In this document: positions 11,532-22,318 of the stretch, one piece after another
Layout: every line of letters begins with the position of its first letter
How positions within the stretch are numbered: position 1 is the stretch's first letter
Assembly (NCBI RefSeq): GCF_001278805.1
Contig: NZ_CP012602.1
Coordinates: 165,001 to 229,000 of the forward strand
DNA: 64,000 nucleotides
DNA from: Bacillus sp. FJAT-18017
GTDB lineage: Bacteria > Bacillota > Bacilli > Bacillales > Cytobacillaceae
Direction: 5' to 3'
Translations under genes and position numbers: made by a program
The notes under the pieces: model-generated
The model's input: the letters and a program-made list of their open reading frames with translations, nothing else
What the model was told of the DNA's origin: nothing
Databases searched by the model: none

Positions 11532-11666
11532 AAAGTTGCTCATATATGCAAATTTTGAAAGCACTTCAGGGGAAAAAATGATAGAATGATTCAGATAGCG
11601 TCTCTTTAATAGTATGTATGGGTTTTCCCACCAATATAACCATCCGTTTTAAGGAGGAAATTTCGG

Positions 11667-12443
11667 TTGAGTAAACGAATATTCACGTTTATTGGTTTGT
11701 TTTCATTTGTTCTTTTCTTAACAGGTTGTACCGAGGTAAACAAGCCGATAACAGCAGAGAGCACAGGTTTTTGGAATGAGTACATTGTCTACCCGCTTTC
11801 TTGGTTAATTATTGAGGGAGCAGAATTATTATGGGGGAGCTTTGGGTTATCGATCATCGCCGTAACTATTTTGATTCGTCTGGCTATCCTGCCCTTAATG
11901 ATTAAACAGACAAAGAGTACAAAGGCAATGCAGGCTTTGCAGCCAGAGATGAAGAAGCTTCAAGAGAAATACAGCTCCAAAGACCAGAAAACACAGCAAA
12001 AATTGCAACAGGAAACAATGGCATTATTCCAGAAACATGGTGTCAATCCAATGGCAGGGTGTTTCCCGTTATTTGTCCAGATGCCGATATTGATTGGTTT
12101 TTACCATGCAATATCAAGGACGAGGGCAATTGCGGACCATAACTTCCTTTGGTTCGACCTAGGGGATAAGGATCCATATTATATCCTTCCGTTAGTAGCT
12201 GGCCTGACTACATTTATCCAACAAAAAATGTCAATGGCCGGAATGCCGGACAATCCTCAAATGCAGATGATGCTTTGGATGATGCCGCTTATGATTATTA
12301 TATTTGCGATTAATTTCCCGGCAGCCCTTTCTCTGTACTGGGTAGTAGGGAATATCTTCATGATTGTCCAAACATATTTCATTAAAGGGCCGGACTTGAA
12401 AAAGGCGCAAGCCTCCGGCAACGCGGGGGGAGCTAAAAAGTGA
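11667..12443 (+). CDS. yidC: membrane protein insertase YidC/SpoIIIJ
   Basis: A 258-aa YidC1-type insertase. It has a lipoprotein signal with lipobox FLTGC (Cys21), TM segments around [20 protein letters not shown], the cytoplasmic hairpin [20 protein letters not shown], and later TMs ending [13 protein letters not shown]. SpoIIIJ inserts membrane proteins and is needed for forespore sigma-G activity in B. subtilis. The start is TTG with AAGGAGG 9 bp upstream. It overlaps khpB by 4 bp, the conserved spoIIIJ-jag pair. Confidence 0.95.
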   Translation: MSKRIFTFIGLFSFVLFLTGCTEVNKPITAESTGFWNEYIVYPLSWLIIEGAELLWGSFGLSIIAVTILIRLAILPLMIKQTKSTKAMQALQPEMKKLQEKYSSKDQKTQQKLQQETMALFQKHGVNPMAGCFPLFVQMPILIGFYHAISRTRAIADHNFLWFDLGDKDPYYILPLVAGLTTFIQQKMSMAGMPDNPQMQMMLWMMPLMIIIFAINFPAALSLYWVVGNIFMIVQTYFIKGPDLKKAQASGNAGGAKK

Positions 12444-13057
12444 AACAGATAACTGCCAGCGGACAAACCGTTGAAGATGCAGTACAATCAGCACTTGCTC
12501 AGTTAAACACCACGAAAGAACGTACAGATGTTGAGATTGTTGACGAAGGTAAAAAAGGGATTTTCGGTTTCGGCTCGAGACCGGCAATTGTAAAGGTAAC
12601 AGTAAGAATTGATCCGCTAGAAGAGGCAAGAAAATTTCTATATCAGGTGGCTGAACAAATGGGAGCCCCAATTGAAATTGAAACAATTAAGGATGGCAAG
12701 CATGTAACATTTGTTCTCTCTGGAGAAAAAATTGCATTATTGATTGGTAAAAGGGGCCAGACTCTCAATTCCCTGCAATATTTGACTCAGTTGGTCCTTA
12801 ACCGATTCTCGGAACAATATTTAACTGTCATTCTGGATGCTGAGGATTACCGGAATCGGCGAAATGAAACACTTATCCAGCTTGCTCAGCGCCTTGCACA
12901 AAAGGCAGTGAAAACTGGTAAGAACGTAACACTTGAGCCTATGCCATCATATGAAAGAAAAGTGATTCATACCGCATTGTCAGAAAACACGAAAGTTAAA
13001 ACTTATTCGGATGGTACCGAGCCTCATCGGCATATTGTGATTTCACCAATCCGTTAA
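12440..13057 (+). CDS. khpB: RNA-binding protein KhpB (Jag)
   Basis: A 205-aa protein with an N-terminal Jag domain ([20 protein letters not shown] ... [13 protein letters not shown]), a KH domain ([16 protein letters not shown]) and a C-terminal R3H domain ([13 protein letters not shown] ... [10 protein letters not shown]). KhpB binds RNA together with KhpA in Firmicutes. GTG start overlapping the yidC stop shows translational coupling. Confidence 0.95.
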   Translation: MKQITASGQTVEDAVQSALAQLNTTKERTDVEIVDEGKKGIFGFGSRPAIVKVTVRIDPLEEARKFLYQVAEQMGAPIEIETIKDGKHVTFVLSGEKIALLIGKRGQTLNSLQYLTQLVLNRFSEQYLTVILDAEDYRNRRNETLIQLAQRLAQKAVKTGKNVTLEPMPSYERKVIHTALSENTKVKTYSDGTEPHRHIVISPIR

Positions 13058-13072
13058 TTTTTATTAATATGG

Positions 13073-13109
13073 AAAACTCCTTGTCGGGCAGCTGGCAGGG
13101 AGTTTTTTT
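13073..13109 (+). terminator. terminator after khpB
   Basis: AAAACTCC / GGAGTTTT stem with an 18-nt loop that can pair further, followed by TTTTTTA. It ends the rnpA-yidC-khpB unit. Confidence 0.85.
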
Positions 13110-13235
13110 ATGAAAAAAATTGTATTGAAGGGGTGTCTTCCTGGGGTGGACATATATCTTTTATTGATTTAAGGCAAAATAACATAATGGTTTCAAAAAC
13201 TCCTACCATTCAGACGTGCTTTATTGTTATTCACA

Positions 13236-13283
13236 TGTGGATAAGTTAAAATAAAACTTGTTGACTTTAACAGCTGTGGATAA
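13236..13283. promoter_or_regulatory. DnaA-box pair upstream of mnmE
   Basis: Two perfect reverse DnaA boxes TGTGGATAA at 13236-13244 and 13275-13283, 30 bp apart, in the 339-bp khpB-mnmE gap. DnaA binding in the jag-thdF (mnmE) gap is known in B. subtilis, so this looks like a conserved satellite site that may regulate mnmE or titrate DnaA. I see no clear promoter elsewhere in the gap. Confidence 0.85.
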
Positions 13284-13396
13284 GCAGCCTTTCGCAGCCA
13301 ATCAAGCTATGGTATGCTACTATTTTGGTGTTTTAAACTAATGAGACTTCATTTAATAGATAAATGTATTGGACTATAAGAATAGAGGTGGATAAT

Positions 13397-14782
13397 ATGG
13401 AGTTTGATACGATTGCGGCAATATCGACCCCTATGGGTGAGGGAGCGATTGCAATAGTCCGTTTGAGTGGCGATGACGCTTTTTCAATTGCTGATAAAGT
13501 ATTCAGGAACCCGGCCGGAAAAAGACTATCAATGGTTCCTAGCCATACAATCCATTACGGGCACCTAGTCGATCCAAAGACAGACTCAATTGTTGAAGAA
13601 GTAATGGTCTCCGCTATGAGGGGGCCTAGGACGTTCACAAGGGAGGATGTAATAGAAATAAACTGCCATGGGGGACTGGTCAGTGTCAATCGAGTGCTTC
13701 AGCTCGTATTGAACAATGGAGCCAGGCTGGCTGAACCAGGTGAATTTACAAAACGCGCCTTTCTTAATGGACGTATCGATCTATCCCAGGCGGAGGCTGT
13801 AATGGACTTGATTCGAGCAAAAACAGACAGGGCGATGAATGTAGCTCTTGGGCAGATGGAGGGGCGCCTATCACGCCTCATTAAAAGACTCCGCCAGGAA
13901 ATCCTTGAAATACTTGCTCATGTTGAAGTGAATATAGACTATCCAGAGTATGATGATGTCGAAGAAATGACTCATACTATGCTGTTGGAAAAGTCCAATT
14001 ATATAAGAGGCGAATTGCAAAGGCTTTTACAAACATCCCAGCAGGGTAAAATATTGAGGGAAGGGCTTTCGACGGTTATTGTAGGAAGACCGAATGTTGG
14101 AAAATCTTCTTTGCTGAATAGCCTTGTTCAGGAAAACAAGGCTATTGTAACGGATATTCCAGGTACAACCCGAGATGTCATTGAAGAATATGTCAATGTA
14201 AGAGGTGTCCCCCTAAGGCTGCTAGATACTGCAGGTATAAGGGAAACTGAGGATATTGTTGAAAAAATAGGTGTTGAAAGATCGCGCCAGGTATTGAAAG
14301 ATGCAGATTTGATTCTGCTCGTCTTAAATAATTCCGACCGGTTGACCGATGAGGATCGGAATATTTTTAAGGCAACTGAAGGAATGGACACGATTATTAT
14401 TGTCAACAAGACCGACTTGGAAAGACAAATTGATTTTACAGAGGTAGAGGCTCTTGCATCTGGCAGGAAAATCATAACGACTTCACTTATTGAAGATAAG
14501 GGAATTGAAGAACTTGAGCAAGCAATTGCAGACTTGTTTTTTGCAGGGGAAATAGAGGCTGGCGATATGACTTATGTCTCTAATAGCCGGCATATTGCAT
14601 TAATTGGCCAGGCACTTCATTCGATAGAAGAAGCAATTGCAGGAGTGGAAATGGGTACACCCATTGATATCGTACAAATAGATTTGACTAGAGCGTGGGA
14701 ACTATTGGGTGAGGTAATTGGGGAGAGTGTCCATGAAAGTTTGATTGACCAGCTCTTCTCTCAATTCTGCCTCGGTAAGTAA
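13397..14782 (+). CDS. mnmE: tRNA modification GTPase MnmE
   Basis: With MnmG it installs the (carboxymethyl)aminomethyl group on U34 of certain tRNAs. The 461-aa protein has the N-terminal folate-binding domain ([20 protein letters not shown]), an inserted G domain with [10 protein letters not shown] near residue 228, [12 protein letters not shown] and NKTD, and the C-terminal CxGK motif as CLGK. ATG 13397 has AGAGGTGG upstream; an ATG at 13364 would add 11 non-family residues. mnmG follows after 28 bp. Confidence 0.97.
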   Translation: MEFDTIAAISTPMGEGAIAIVRLSGDDAFSIADKVFRNPAGKRLSMVPSHTIHYGHLVDPKTDSIVEEVMVSAMRGPRTFTREDVIEINCHGGLVSVNRVLQLVLNNGARLAEPGEFTKRAFLNGRIDLSQAEAVMDLIRAKTDRAMNVALGQMEGRLSRLIKRLRQEILEILAHVEVNIDYPEYDDVEEMTHTMLLEKSNYIRGELQRLLQTSQQGKILREGLSTVIVGRPNVGKSSLLNSLVQENKAIVTDIPGTTRDVIEEYVNVRGVPLRLLDTAGIRETEDIVEKIGVERSRQVLKDADLILLVLNNSDRLTDEDRNIFKATEGMDTIIIVNKTDLERQIDFTEVEALASGRKIITTSLIEDKGIEELEQAIADLFFAGEIEAGDMTYVSNSRHIALIGQALHSIEEAIAGVEMGTPIDIVQIDLTRAWELLGEVIGESVHESLIDQLFSQFCLGK

Positions 14783-14810
14783 ATTTTAATTTTAAAAGGA
14801 GGCAGCGTAC

Positions 14811-16700
14811 ATGCAATACGAAGCCGGAAATTTTGATGTGCTTGTCATCGGCGCGGGACATGCTGGCTGTGAAGCCGGTTTGGCGGCTGCACGGGTTGGT
14901 GCTAAAACGTTAATGATTACTATAAACCTTGATATGGTTGCCTTTATGCCTTGTAATCCATCAATCGGAGGACCAGCAAAAGGTATAGTAGTAAGGGAAA
15001 TAGATGCCTTGGGCGGTGAAATGGGCAGAAATATTGATAAAACGTATATACAAATGAGGATGCTGAATACTGGTAAAGGTCCTGCAGTCAGAGCTCTTCG
15101 TGCGCAGGCTGACAAGTTTGCCTATCAGCATGAAATGAAAAAGACGCTAGAGAATGAAAAGAACCTTACCTTGCTCCAGGGGATGGTAGAAGAACTGATT
15201 GTCGAAGATGGTGTATGTACAGGTGCCATTACGAATACCGGAGCTATTTACCGTGCTAAATCAGTTGTCATTACAACAGGAACTTTCCTTCGAGGTGAAA
15301 TCATTATTGGGGATTTGAAGTATTCAAGCGGTCCGAATAATCAACAGCCTTCCATTAAACTTTCAGAACACCTTGAACAATTGGGTTTTGACCTTGTCCG
15401 TTTTAAAACTGGAACACCACCACGCGTCCATGGTGGTACAATTGATTACTCTAAAACGGAAATTCAGCCTGGTGATGAAACACCCAAGGCGTTTTCTTAT
15501 GATACAACGAAATATATCACTGATCAGCTTCCATGCTGGTTGACTTACACAAGTGAAAATACACATCGAATTATTGAAGAAAATTTACATCGTTCCCCGA
15601 TGTTTTCCGGTATGATAAAAGGGTCAGGTCCTCGCTATTGTCCATCTATAGAGGACAAGGTAGTCCGGTTCAATGATAAGCCCCGCCATCAAATCTTTCT
15701 TGAGCCAGAGGGCAGAAACACCGAAGAGGTATACGTCCAAGGCCTTTCAACAAGCCTTCCAGAGGATGTACAACACCGTATTATAAGAACTGTCCCTGGT
15801 TTGGAAGAAGCGCAGATGATGAGAGCTGGATATGCTATTGAGTATGATGCGATTGTACCGACACAGCTATGGCCGACTCTAGAAACAAAAACAGTAAAAA
15901 ATCTCTATACAGCTGGGCAGATTAATGGGACTTCCGGATACGAGGAGGCTGCCGGCCAAGGATTGATGGCAGGCATTAATGCTGCTCTAAAATCTCTTGG
16001 AAGGGAAGAACTAATCCTAAGCCGATCCGATGCTTACATTGGTGTAATGATAGACGACCTTATAACAAAAGGGACAAACGAACCGTACCGGTTGCTAACA
16101 TCAAGAGCTGAGTACAGGCTGTTGCTTCGCCATGATAATGCTGATTTGCGTTTGACTGAAATTGGCTATCAAATCGGGCTTATTCCTGAAGAACGCCATG
16201 AAAGATTCCTGCAAAAAAAATCGGCTGTTGAAGCTGAAAAGAAACGGCTTTATTCACAAATTATCAAACCAACGCCGGACGTCCAGGAGCTTATTCGCAA
16301 TCTTGGCGGTAGTGAGTTAAAAGATGGTATTCGAGCATCTGACTTCCTTAAAAGAACCGAGGTTGCATACAGCACTATAGAATCTATCATTCCCCCGGAA
16401 ATACACTTGGATGAAGAGGTAAAGGAACAAGTTGAAATTCAGGTAAAATACGAGGGCTACATTGAAAAATCGCTTCAGCAGGTCGATAGGCTTAAAAAAA
16501 TGGAGAATAAAAAGATTCCCGAGAATATTGATTATGATGCCATTTCAGGGATTGCAACGGAGGCCCGCCATAATCTGAAGCAGGTTAAGCCACTTTCCAT
16601 TGCCCAGGCATCCCGGATTTCGGGAGTGAACCCTGCTGATATCTCTATCCTATTGGTTTACCTGGAAAATGGCAGGGTTGCAAGGGTTAAGGCAGAATAA
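14811..16700 (+). CDS. mnmG: tRNA modification FAD enzyme MnmG (GidA)
   Basis: FAD/NADH partner of MnmE. The 629-aa protein has the Rossmann FAD motif [17 protein letters not shown] near the N-terminus, [31 protein letters not shown], and the GidA C-terminal helical domain ([17 protein letters not shown]). AAGGAGGC lies 8 bp upstream. mnmE-mnmG-rsmG are closely spaced and likely co-transcribed. Confidence 0.97.
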   Translation: MQYEAGNFDVLVIGAGHAGCEAGLAAARVGAKTLMITINLDMVAFMPCNPSIGGPAKGIVVREIDALGGEMGRNIDKTYIQMRMLNTGKGPAVRALRAQADKFAYQHEMKKTLENEKNLTLLQGMVEELIVEDGVCTGAITNTGAIYRAKSVVITTGTFLRGEIIIGDLKYSSGPNNQQPSIKLSEHLEQLGFDLVRFKTGTPPRVHGGTIDYSKTEIQPGDETPKAFSYDTTKYITDQLPCWLTYTSENTHRIIEENLHRSPMFSGMIKGSGPRYCPSIEDKVVRFNDKPRHQIFLEPEGRNTEEVYVQGLSTSLPEDVQHRIIRTVPGLEEAQMMRAGYAIEYDAIVPTQLWPTLETKTVKNLYTAGQINGTSGYEEAAGQGLMAGINAALKSLGREELILSRSDAYIGVMIDDLITKGTNEPYRLLTSRAEYRLLLRHDNADLRLTEIGYQIGLIPEERHERFLQKKSAVEAEKKRLYSQIIKPTPDVQELIRNLGGSELKDGIRASDFLKRTEVAYSTIESIIPPEIHLDEEVKEQVEIQVKYEGYIEKSLQQVDRLKKMENKKIPENIDYDAISGIATEARHNLKQVKPLSIAQASRISGVNPADISILLVYLENGRVARVKAE

Positions 16701-16716
16701 GAGTGGAGTTGGAATA

Positions 16717-17433
16717 ATGAATAGTGAAAAGTTTAGTAAGTTGCTTGGAGAAAAGGGAATAACTCTTTCCTCCCAGCAACTGGGCCAGTTCGAAACCTAC
16801 TATGAAACGTTGGTTGAATGGAATGAAAAGATGAATCTCACTGCAATAACGGATAAAGATGAAGTGTTTCTTAAGCATTTCTACGATTCTCTTTCAGCTG
16901 CATTTTATTATGACTTTTCCAGGCCGCTGGCTATTTGCGATGTTGGAGCAGGAGCGGGTTTTCCGAGCATCCCCATTAAAATTGCCTACCCTAACCAAAA
17001 GCTAACGATTGTCGACTCTCTTAATAAGCGGATTTCCTTCCTCGAGCATTTGGCAAAGAAACTAGAACTTGAAGATGTTGCTTTTATCCATGACCGGGCT
17101 GAGACCTTCGGAATCAAGCCTGAGCATCGGGAGCAATATGATGTTGTAACTGCCAGGGCAGTTGCAAGGCTTTCTGTGTTAAGCGAGCTCTGCCTACCAC
17201 TTGTGAAGCCAGGCGGGGATTTTATCGCAATGAAAGCTGCTAATGCAAAAGAGGAACTGCATGCTGCGGGTAAGGCTATTGCTGTCCTTGGTGGACGGAC
17301 AGTGGAAAGCCATTCCTTTCCATTGCCTATTGAGGAAAGTGAACGGTCTATTATTGTAATTAGAAAAGAAAAGCCAACTCCAAAAAAATATCCAAGAAAG
17401 CCAGGAACCCCCAATAGGGCACCTATAGAATAG
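16717..17433 (+). CDS. rsmG: 16S rRNA m7G527 methyltransferase RsmG (GidB)
   Basis: SAM-dependent methyltransferase that modifies G527 of 16S rRNA; loss of the family enzyme causes low-level streptomycin resistance. The 238-aa protein has [20 protein letters not shown], motif [16 protein letters not shown] and [12 protein letters not shown] 16717 (SD GGAGTTGG) fits the family N-terminus; the open frame upstream overlaps mnmG and is not used. Confidence 0.96.
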   Translation: MNSEKFSKLLGEKGITLSSQQLGQFETYYETLVEWNEKMNLTAITDKDEVFLKHFYDSLSAAFYYDFSRPLAICDVGAGAGFPSIPIKIAYPNQKLTIVDSLNKRISFLEHLAKKLELEDVAFIHDRAETFGIKPEHREQYDVVTARAVARLSVLSELCLPLVKPGGDFIAMKAANAKEELHAAGKAIAVLGGRTVESHSFPLPIEESERSIIVIRKEKPTPKKYPRKPGTPNRAPIE

Positions 17434-17547
17434 AATGCTACTTGGCCGGATGGGTTCTGGAAATCAGGGTTGTCAGATCAAAATGAAGGAATTTTGTTAA
17501 TATAGAGAGAATTAGTTAAAGGGAGTATCAAAAGGTGGTGCTGGAAA

Positions 17548-18417
17548 ATGAAAACTTCTTTTTCACGTTTTTTTAGCAGGGGCGATAAAAATGAGCAGCA
17601 TGAGCTTGACGAAGAAATTGCATTGGATTCCGATTCATCCAGTGAAGAAATAAAAAAAGTTAAGATTGATTCCATCATTCCCAATCGTTTTCAGCCAAGG
17701 ACAGTTTTTGATGATGAAAAAATAGAAGAATTATCCCGGACTATCCATATGCATGGCATAATCCAGCCCATAGTAGTCAGAGAGCTTGAGGAGAATAGTT
17801 TTGAAATAATCGCCGGTGAGCGAAGATGGCGTGCCATGAAAAAGCTCGGTTGGGAAGAAGTGCCGGCTATTATCAAGAAAATGTCGGACAGGGAAACAGC
17901 CTCGGTTGCATTAATAGAAAATTTGCAGCGTGAGGAATTAACTCCGATTGAAGAAGCAATTGCTTATGGGAAGCTGCTTTCTCTTCATAATCTTACACAG
18001 GAGGCATTAGCTCAAAGACTTGGAAAAGGACAATCTACAGTTGCGAATAAGCTCAGGCTGCTAAAACTGCCACAGGAAGTCCAAGACGCTCTTTTGAATA
18101 AAGATATATCAGAGCGCCATGCCCGTGCCCTTATTCCTTTAAAGGACCCTGTAAAACAGGTCGAGGTTCTCCAGGAAATCATCGAGCGAAACCTGAATGT
18201 TAAGCAGACTGAAGAGAGAGTCATCAAGTTAATAGAGCCAACTGCCCAAAAACCCAAGCCTAAAAGAAAAGCCTTCAGTAAAGATTTAAGGATTGCTGTT
18301 AATACGATTAGACAATCTTTATCAATGGTATCAGATAGCGGTATTCCCCTTAATGCTGAAGAAGAAGAATTTGAAGAGTATTATCAATTTACAATTAAGA
18401 TTCCAAAGAAAAAGTAA
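17548..18417 (+). CDS. noc: nucleoid occlusion protein Noc
   Basis: ParB-like CTP-switch protein that binds Noc-binding sites and blocks FtsZ assembly over DNA. The 289-aa protein begins with an amphipathic membrane-targeting helix ([11 protein letters not shown]), then an acidic linker, the ParB/Srx domain ([38 protein letters not shown]) and an HTH ([20 protein letters not shown]). It differs from Spo0J in that N-terminus and in position next to rsmG. SD GGTGG. Confidence 0.95.
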   Translation: MKTSFSRFFSRGDKNEQHELDEEIALDSDSSSEEIKKVKIDSIIPNRFQPRTVFDDEKIEELSRTIHMHGIIQPIVVRELEENSFEIIAGERRWRAMKKLGWEEVPAIIKKMSDRETASVALIENLQREELTPIEEAIAYGKLLSLHNLTQEALAQRLGKGQSTVANKLRLLKLPQEVQDALLNKDISERHARALIPLKDPVKQVEVLQEIIERNLNVKQTEERVIKLIEPTAQKPKPKRKAFSKDLRIAVNTIRQSLSMVSDSGIPLNAEEEEFEEYYQFTIKIPKKK

Positions 18418-18428
18418 AAATGTCACAC

Positions 18429-18458
18429 AGCCCTGCATGATATGTGCAAGGCTTTTTT
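18429..18458 (+). terminator. terminator after noc
   Basis: AGCC-C-TGCA / TGCA-A-GGCT stem with TTTTTT tail, 12 bp after the noc stop. Confidence 0.75.
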
Positions 18459-18974
18459 CTTTGAGAAAGATTATATTGTTAATGTTTAGTCAACAAATGA
18501 AAGAGTTCTTTGAAAGGACCTATTCTTAAAATTAGGAGACAGCAATTTTTTAAACTAGTAGGGGCCCCTCTTCCCGAGCCAAATTTAAAGCAACAAAGCT
18601 CGACTTTTTGCGAATGTACGTTCTTGTATTCGGACGTTATCATCCTTATAATAATAAAGAAAGTAATACGTTGGTTCATAAGCTGTTAATGCTCAGAGCC
18701 AACTCTTGTACCTTTAAGGGAATCGAGGATGGGCCCAATTATGTTTATACCGATCCATTTTCTTAGGATATTAGCCAAAAACCAAAGTCTGCTACCATTA
18801 AATCCAAATGAATGAATAATTAAGATATCAATCTCTTTTATGTGTTTTTTAGTTATTTTGAATAGGCAATATTTTAAGAAAAAACCTCCAATCTCTGCAT
18901 TTCATGTTAAAATAGATAGCATGGCATCTTGCCAGTATCTTTTTTATATTTATTTTTAAAGGGTAGGTGACATC
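18459..18974. other. noc-soj gap with a possible coding remnant
   Basis: A 516-bp gap. On the minus strand 18686-18901 is open for 71 codons and reads protein-like (for example IDILIIHSFGFNGSRLWFLA then IIGPILDSLKG), but it has no ATG, GTG or TTG near its beginning and is preceded by a stop. It may be a decayed gene or chance. A 10-bp palindrome AGGGGCCCCT sits near 18558. The soj promoter is probably near TTAAAAT at 18906-18912, without a clear -35. Confidence 0.4.
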
Positions 18975-19736
18975 GTGGGCAAAGTTCTTGCGATCGCGAA
19001 TCAAAAAGGAGGCGTCGGTAAAACGACAACCTCTGTCAATCTGGGCGCCTGCTTAGCATACATAGGTAAAAAAGTTTTGATGGTTGATATAGACCCTCAG
19101 GGAAATGCAACAAGCGGAGTCGGCGTGGAAAAGGCCGATGTTTCCCAGTGTATATATGATGTACTGGTTGATGATGTTGAGGCAAAGGCGGCAATTATCC
19201 CAACCGCTGTTGAAAATCTTCATGCCATTCCTGCAACTATCCAGCTTGCCGGGGCTGAAATTGAACTCGTTCCGACTATTTCGCGCGAAGTCCGGCTAAA
19301 AAGGGCTCTTGAGGAAGTAAAGGACGATTATGACTATATCATTATCGACTGTCCCCCATCCCTCGGCCTTTTAACCTTGAATGCTCTTACAGCATCAGAT
19401 GCTGTCTTGATCCCAGTGCAATGTGAATATTACGCATTGGAAGGCCTGAGCCAATTGCTTAACACAGTCAGGTTGGTTCAAAAACATTTAAATCAAAACC
19501 TTAAAATTGAGGGTGTCCTCCTAACCATGCTTGATGCAAGGACGAACCTCGGAATTCAGGTTATAGAAGAAGTTAAGAAATATTTCCAGGATAAAGTCTA
19601 TAAAACAATCATTCCACGGAATGTACGCCTAAGCGAGGCTCCGAGCCATGGGGAGCCCATCATTATCTACGATCCTAAATCCCGGGGAGCTGAAGTTTAC
19701 TTAGACCTCGCAAAGGAAGTGGTTTCTAATGGCTAA
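18975..19736 (+). CDS. soj: chromosome partitioning ATPase Soj (ParA)
   Basis: A 253-aa deviant Walker ATPase: AIANQKGGVGKTTTSVNLGA at the N-terminus, MVDIDPQGNATSG, DYIIIDCPPSLG. In B. subtilis Soj regulates DnaA and works with Spo0J in origin segregation. GTG start preceded by GGGTAGGTG. It overlaps spo0J by 8 bp. Confidence 0.97.
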   Translation: MGKVLAIANQKGGVGKTTTSVNLGACLAYIGKKVLMVDIDPQGNATSGVGVEKADVSQCIYDVLVDDVEAKAAIIPTAVENLHAIPATIQLAGAEIELVPTISREVRLKRALEEVKDDYDYIIIDCPPSLGLLTLNALTASDAVLIPVQCEYYALEGLSQLLNTVRLVQKHLNQNLKIEGVLLTMLDARTNLGIQVIEEVKKYFQDKVYKTIIPRNVRLSEAPSHGEPIIIYDPKSRGAEVYLDLAKEVVSNG

Positions 19737-20583
19737 AGGTTTAGGAAAAGGGCTAGATGCCTTTTTTGGGAATATTGAAGTGAAAAAAGAAGAATCAGTT
19801 CAAGATATTAATATAAAAGAATTGAGGCCAAATCCTTACCAGCCTCGGAAACACTTTGAAAAAACAGCGATTGAAGAATTAAAGGATTCCATTCTTGAAC
19901 ACGGAATACTTCAGCCTCTTGTTGTACGTAAAAGCATTCGCGGCTATGAGATTGTTGTTGGGGAACGGAGGTTTAGGGCTGCACGGGAGGCTGGCCTTGA
20001 ATCAGTTCCTGCAGTTGTTAGGGAACTTTCAGAACAGCAAATGATGGAGCTGGCTGTCCTTGAGAATCTTCAGAGGGAAGATTTGAATCCTATTGAGGAA
20101 GGAGCGGCCTACCAGACATTAATGGAAAAGCTTGACCTGACTCAGGAGGAGGTAGCTAAACGGCTTGGGAAGAGCAGACCTCATATCGCCAACCATATCC
20201 GCCTTCTATCGCTTCCACAAAAGATCCAGCAGCTAATTTCTAACGGAACAATCTCCATGGGTCATGGCAGGGCATTACTGGGTATTAAACAGAAAGCTAA
20301 GCTGCCGCTTCTCGTTGAAAAAACAATAAAGGAAAACCTTAATGTACGCCAGTTGGAGAAATTAATTCAACAATTAAATGAAATTGTTCCACGTGAAACA
20401 AAGAAGCCTCTTAAGAAAAAGGATATGTTTCTTCAAGAACGTGAACATCTGCTCAGAGAGAGATTTGGCACCACAGTTCATATTAAGAAAACAAAAAATA
20501 AGGGGAAAATTGAAATAGAATTTTTCTCTCAGGAAGACTTGGAAAGATTATTAGAGCTCCTCGGCTCCGATATTTCAGAATAA
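19729..20583 (+). CDS. spo0J: chromosome segregation protein Spo0J (ParB)
   Basis: CTPase clamp that loads at parS and recruits condensin. The 284-aa protein starts MAKGLGKGLDAFFGN, has LRPNPYQPRKHF, GERRFRAAREAGL, VLENLQREDLNPIEEG, an HTH (TQEEVAKRLGKSRPHIANHI) and a C-terminal dimerisation domain. Its own coding sequence contains a parS site (20385-20400), as in B. subtilis. Confidence 0.97.
   Translation: MAKGLGKGLDAFFGNIEVKKEESVQDINIKELRPNPYQPRKHFEKTAIEELKDSILEHGILQPLVVRKSIRGYEIVVGERRFRAAREAGLESVPAVVRELSEQQMMELAVLENLQREDLNPIEEGAAYQTLMEKLDLTQEEVAKRLGKSRPHIANHIRLLSLPQKIQQLISNGTISMGHGRALLGIKQKAKLPLLVEKTIKENLNVRQLEKLIQQLNEIVPRETKKPLKKKDMFLQEREHLLRERFGTTVHIKKTKNKGKIEIEFFSQEDLERLLELLGSDISE
20385..20400. 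promoter_or_regulatory. parS site inside spo0J
   Basis: TGTTCCACGTGAAACA matches the 16-bp parS consensus TGTTTCACGTGAAACA at 15 positions, encoding VPRET in Spo0J. The deviation is at a tolerated position. Confidence 0.9.
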
Positions 20584-20584
20584 T

Positions 20585-20613
20585 AAGCCATCATTAGATG
20601 GTTTCTTTTTTTA
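20585..20613 (+). terminator. terminator after spo0J
   Basis: AAGCCATC / GATGGTTT with a 4-nt loop, then CTTTTTTT, immediately after the stop codon. Confidence 0.85.
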
Positions 20614-20651
20614 GCTTTAATGGATAAGAATAGTATGACGGGGGAAAAAGA

Positions 20652-21365
20652 ATGTTTTTTTGGGGAACATTGGTGAATGGATTATGCATCATTTTAGGAA
20701 CCATAATCGGCAAATGGCTTAAGGGAATTCCGGAGGGAATGCGAACAACCGTGATGCATGGGATTGGGCTCTCTGTTATGATATTAGGCCTGCAGATGGG
20801 ATTAAAAAGCGAGAATTTCCTTATAGTTATCATAAGCCTCGTTGTTGGCGCCGTTCTAGGAGAGGCATGGGCACTAGATGACAAGCTTAATAAATTGGGA
20901 AATTGGCTAGAATCAAAGCTTGGGCACGGTGAAAAGGGAAGTATATCTGAAGGGTTTGTTACAGCAACCTTAATTTTTCTAATTGGTGCCATGGCTATTA
21001 TAGGTGCTCTCGACAGCGGCATCCGAGGGAACCATGATGTTTTGTATACAAAAGCCATTATTGATGGTTTTACTTCAATTATTCTTACAACAACACTTGG
21101 CATAGGTGTCATTTTTTCGGCTATTCCAGTAATGATATATCAGGGGACAATTGCCTTATTCGCAACTCAAATAAATCTTTTTGTACCTCAGGAATTGTTG
21201 GATCAATTTATTATTGAAATGACCGCAGTTGGCGGAGTAATGATTTTTGCCATTGGATTGAATTTAACTGGATTAGCAAAGATAAAAGTAGCCAATTTAC
21301 TCCCTGGAATAATTGTTACAGCTTTAGCAGTGGGGGCGATATTTATTTATCACCAATTTATATAG
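20652..21365 (+). CDS. DUF554 family membrane protein
   Basis: A 237-aa hydrophobic protein with about seven predicted membrane segments, for example MFFWGTLVNGLCIILGTIIG, ATLIFLIGAMAIIGALDSGI and VANLLPGIIVTALAVGAIF. It matches the DUF554 (YdfK/YqgA) pattern with the GALDSGIRG loop. Function is not established. It stands alone between the spo0J terminator and a terminator shared with yyaC. Confidence 0.8.
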   Translation: MFFWGTLVNGLCIILGTIIGKWLKGIPEGMRTTVMHGIGLSVMILGLQMGLKSENFLIVIISLVVGAVLGEAWALDDKLNKLGNWLESKLGHGEKGSISEGFVTATLIFLIGAMAIIGALDSGIRGNHDVLYTKAIIDGFTSIILTTTLGIGVIFSAIPVMIYQGTIALFATQINLFVPQELLDQFIIEMTAVGGVMIFAIGLNLTGLAKIKVANLLPGIIVTALAVGAIFIYHQFI

Positions 21366-21372
21366 TGGATTA

Positions 21373-21404
21373 TAGGCAAAGGGATACCCTTTGCCTGTTT
21401 TAAT
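21373..21404. terminator. terminator between DUF554 gene and yyaC
   Basis: GGCAAAGGG / CCCTTTGCC with a 3-nt loop and a TGTTTTAAT tail on the plus strand, between converging genes. Confidence 0.75.
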
Positions 21405-21416
21405 AGTGGTTATTAG

Positions 21417-22052
21417 TTAGGGAGTCTGTTCTCTAACTTTTTCAGGTTTTGTTTTCCATTCCAATTCTGTCCATCCCATTTGGCTTGAATGCTGGCGAGA
21501 GGCAAACCCTATGCTATTCGCAATGATTTTGGCCATTTTTAATACAAGGCTGAGACGGGTATTCTGTAACACGAAAAACTCCATAAAACCGCTTACATTG
21601 ACAATTCCTGTTATATGCATATCTCCTACTTCAGGCAGGTCTTTATTTACTCCTGCACCTGGCTTTACGGGACCATTGCAAATTTGCAGGACTCCGACAC
21701 TTTTAAATCTCCCTAAACATGCGTCTACAGCTATAATAAAAGGGTGAAAATGCTTGGAATGGATTTCCTTTAATTTTTCTTCTAGATTTACAGCGTGAAT
21801 GGGGTCATCCAAGGTGCCGTAAACGTAAAAGGACAGGGATCTTTGTTCTTCCAAGAAGGTTCCAACTAGAGGGCCTAACGAATCTCCTGTAGATCGATCT
21901 GTACCGATACAGACAATCACAACTGGGCGGCTGGCCAATAGAGGCAGATTGGAAAGCAGCCCTGCAGCAAGCTTTTCTTCGGCATTAACTTCCTCATGAT
22001 GTATTCGGCTTGAAGGCAGCTTTTCGAATAGTCCTGTTGGTTTAAAATTCAT
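21417..22052 (-). CDS. yyaC: sporulation-linked protease-like protein YyaC (DUF1256)
   Basis: A 211-aa protein with VVIVCIGTDRSTGDSLGPLV, AVDACLGRFKSVGVLQ and the C-terminal VNVSGFMEFFVLQNTRL, typical of YyaC, a spore protein related in fold to germination protease. It occurs beside spo0J in Bacilli. ATG 22052 is chosen for AAAGGAG 8 bp upstream; an in-frame GTG lies at 22061. It is one of few genes here opposing replication. Confidence 0.9.
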   Translation of the reverse strand: MNFKPTGLFEKLPSSRIHHEEVNAEEKLAAGLLSNLPLLASRPVVIVCIGTDRSTGDSLGPLVGTFLEEQRSLSFYVYGTLDDPIHAVNLEEKLKEIHSKHFHPFIIAVDACLGRFKSVGVLQICNGPVKPGAGVNKDLPEVGDMHITGIVNVSGFMEFFVLQNTRLSLVLKMAKIIANSIGFASRQHSSQMGWTELEWKTKPEKVREQTP

Positions 22053-22318
22053 AAAGCCCACTCCTTTAATGGCGCGTGCACAAACTGTCTTTGCTAAAGA
22101 ATAAGAGCATTGTTTGTACCAAGTTTCTTGAATCTATATTTAAAGAATAGTATCATTATACGAATATGTTGCGTTATCTATACATACCTGAAAAATGATT
22201 TTGCTAAACAGGGTAGAAAGAAGCAGGAATGGGATAATTAAAGGATAAAAGTACTAGAGTTGAAAAACCTTTCAAATCCCACTAAAATGGGGATGTTGAG
22301 TAAATTGGTGGTGAAAAT

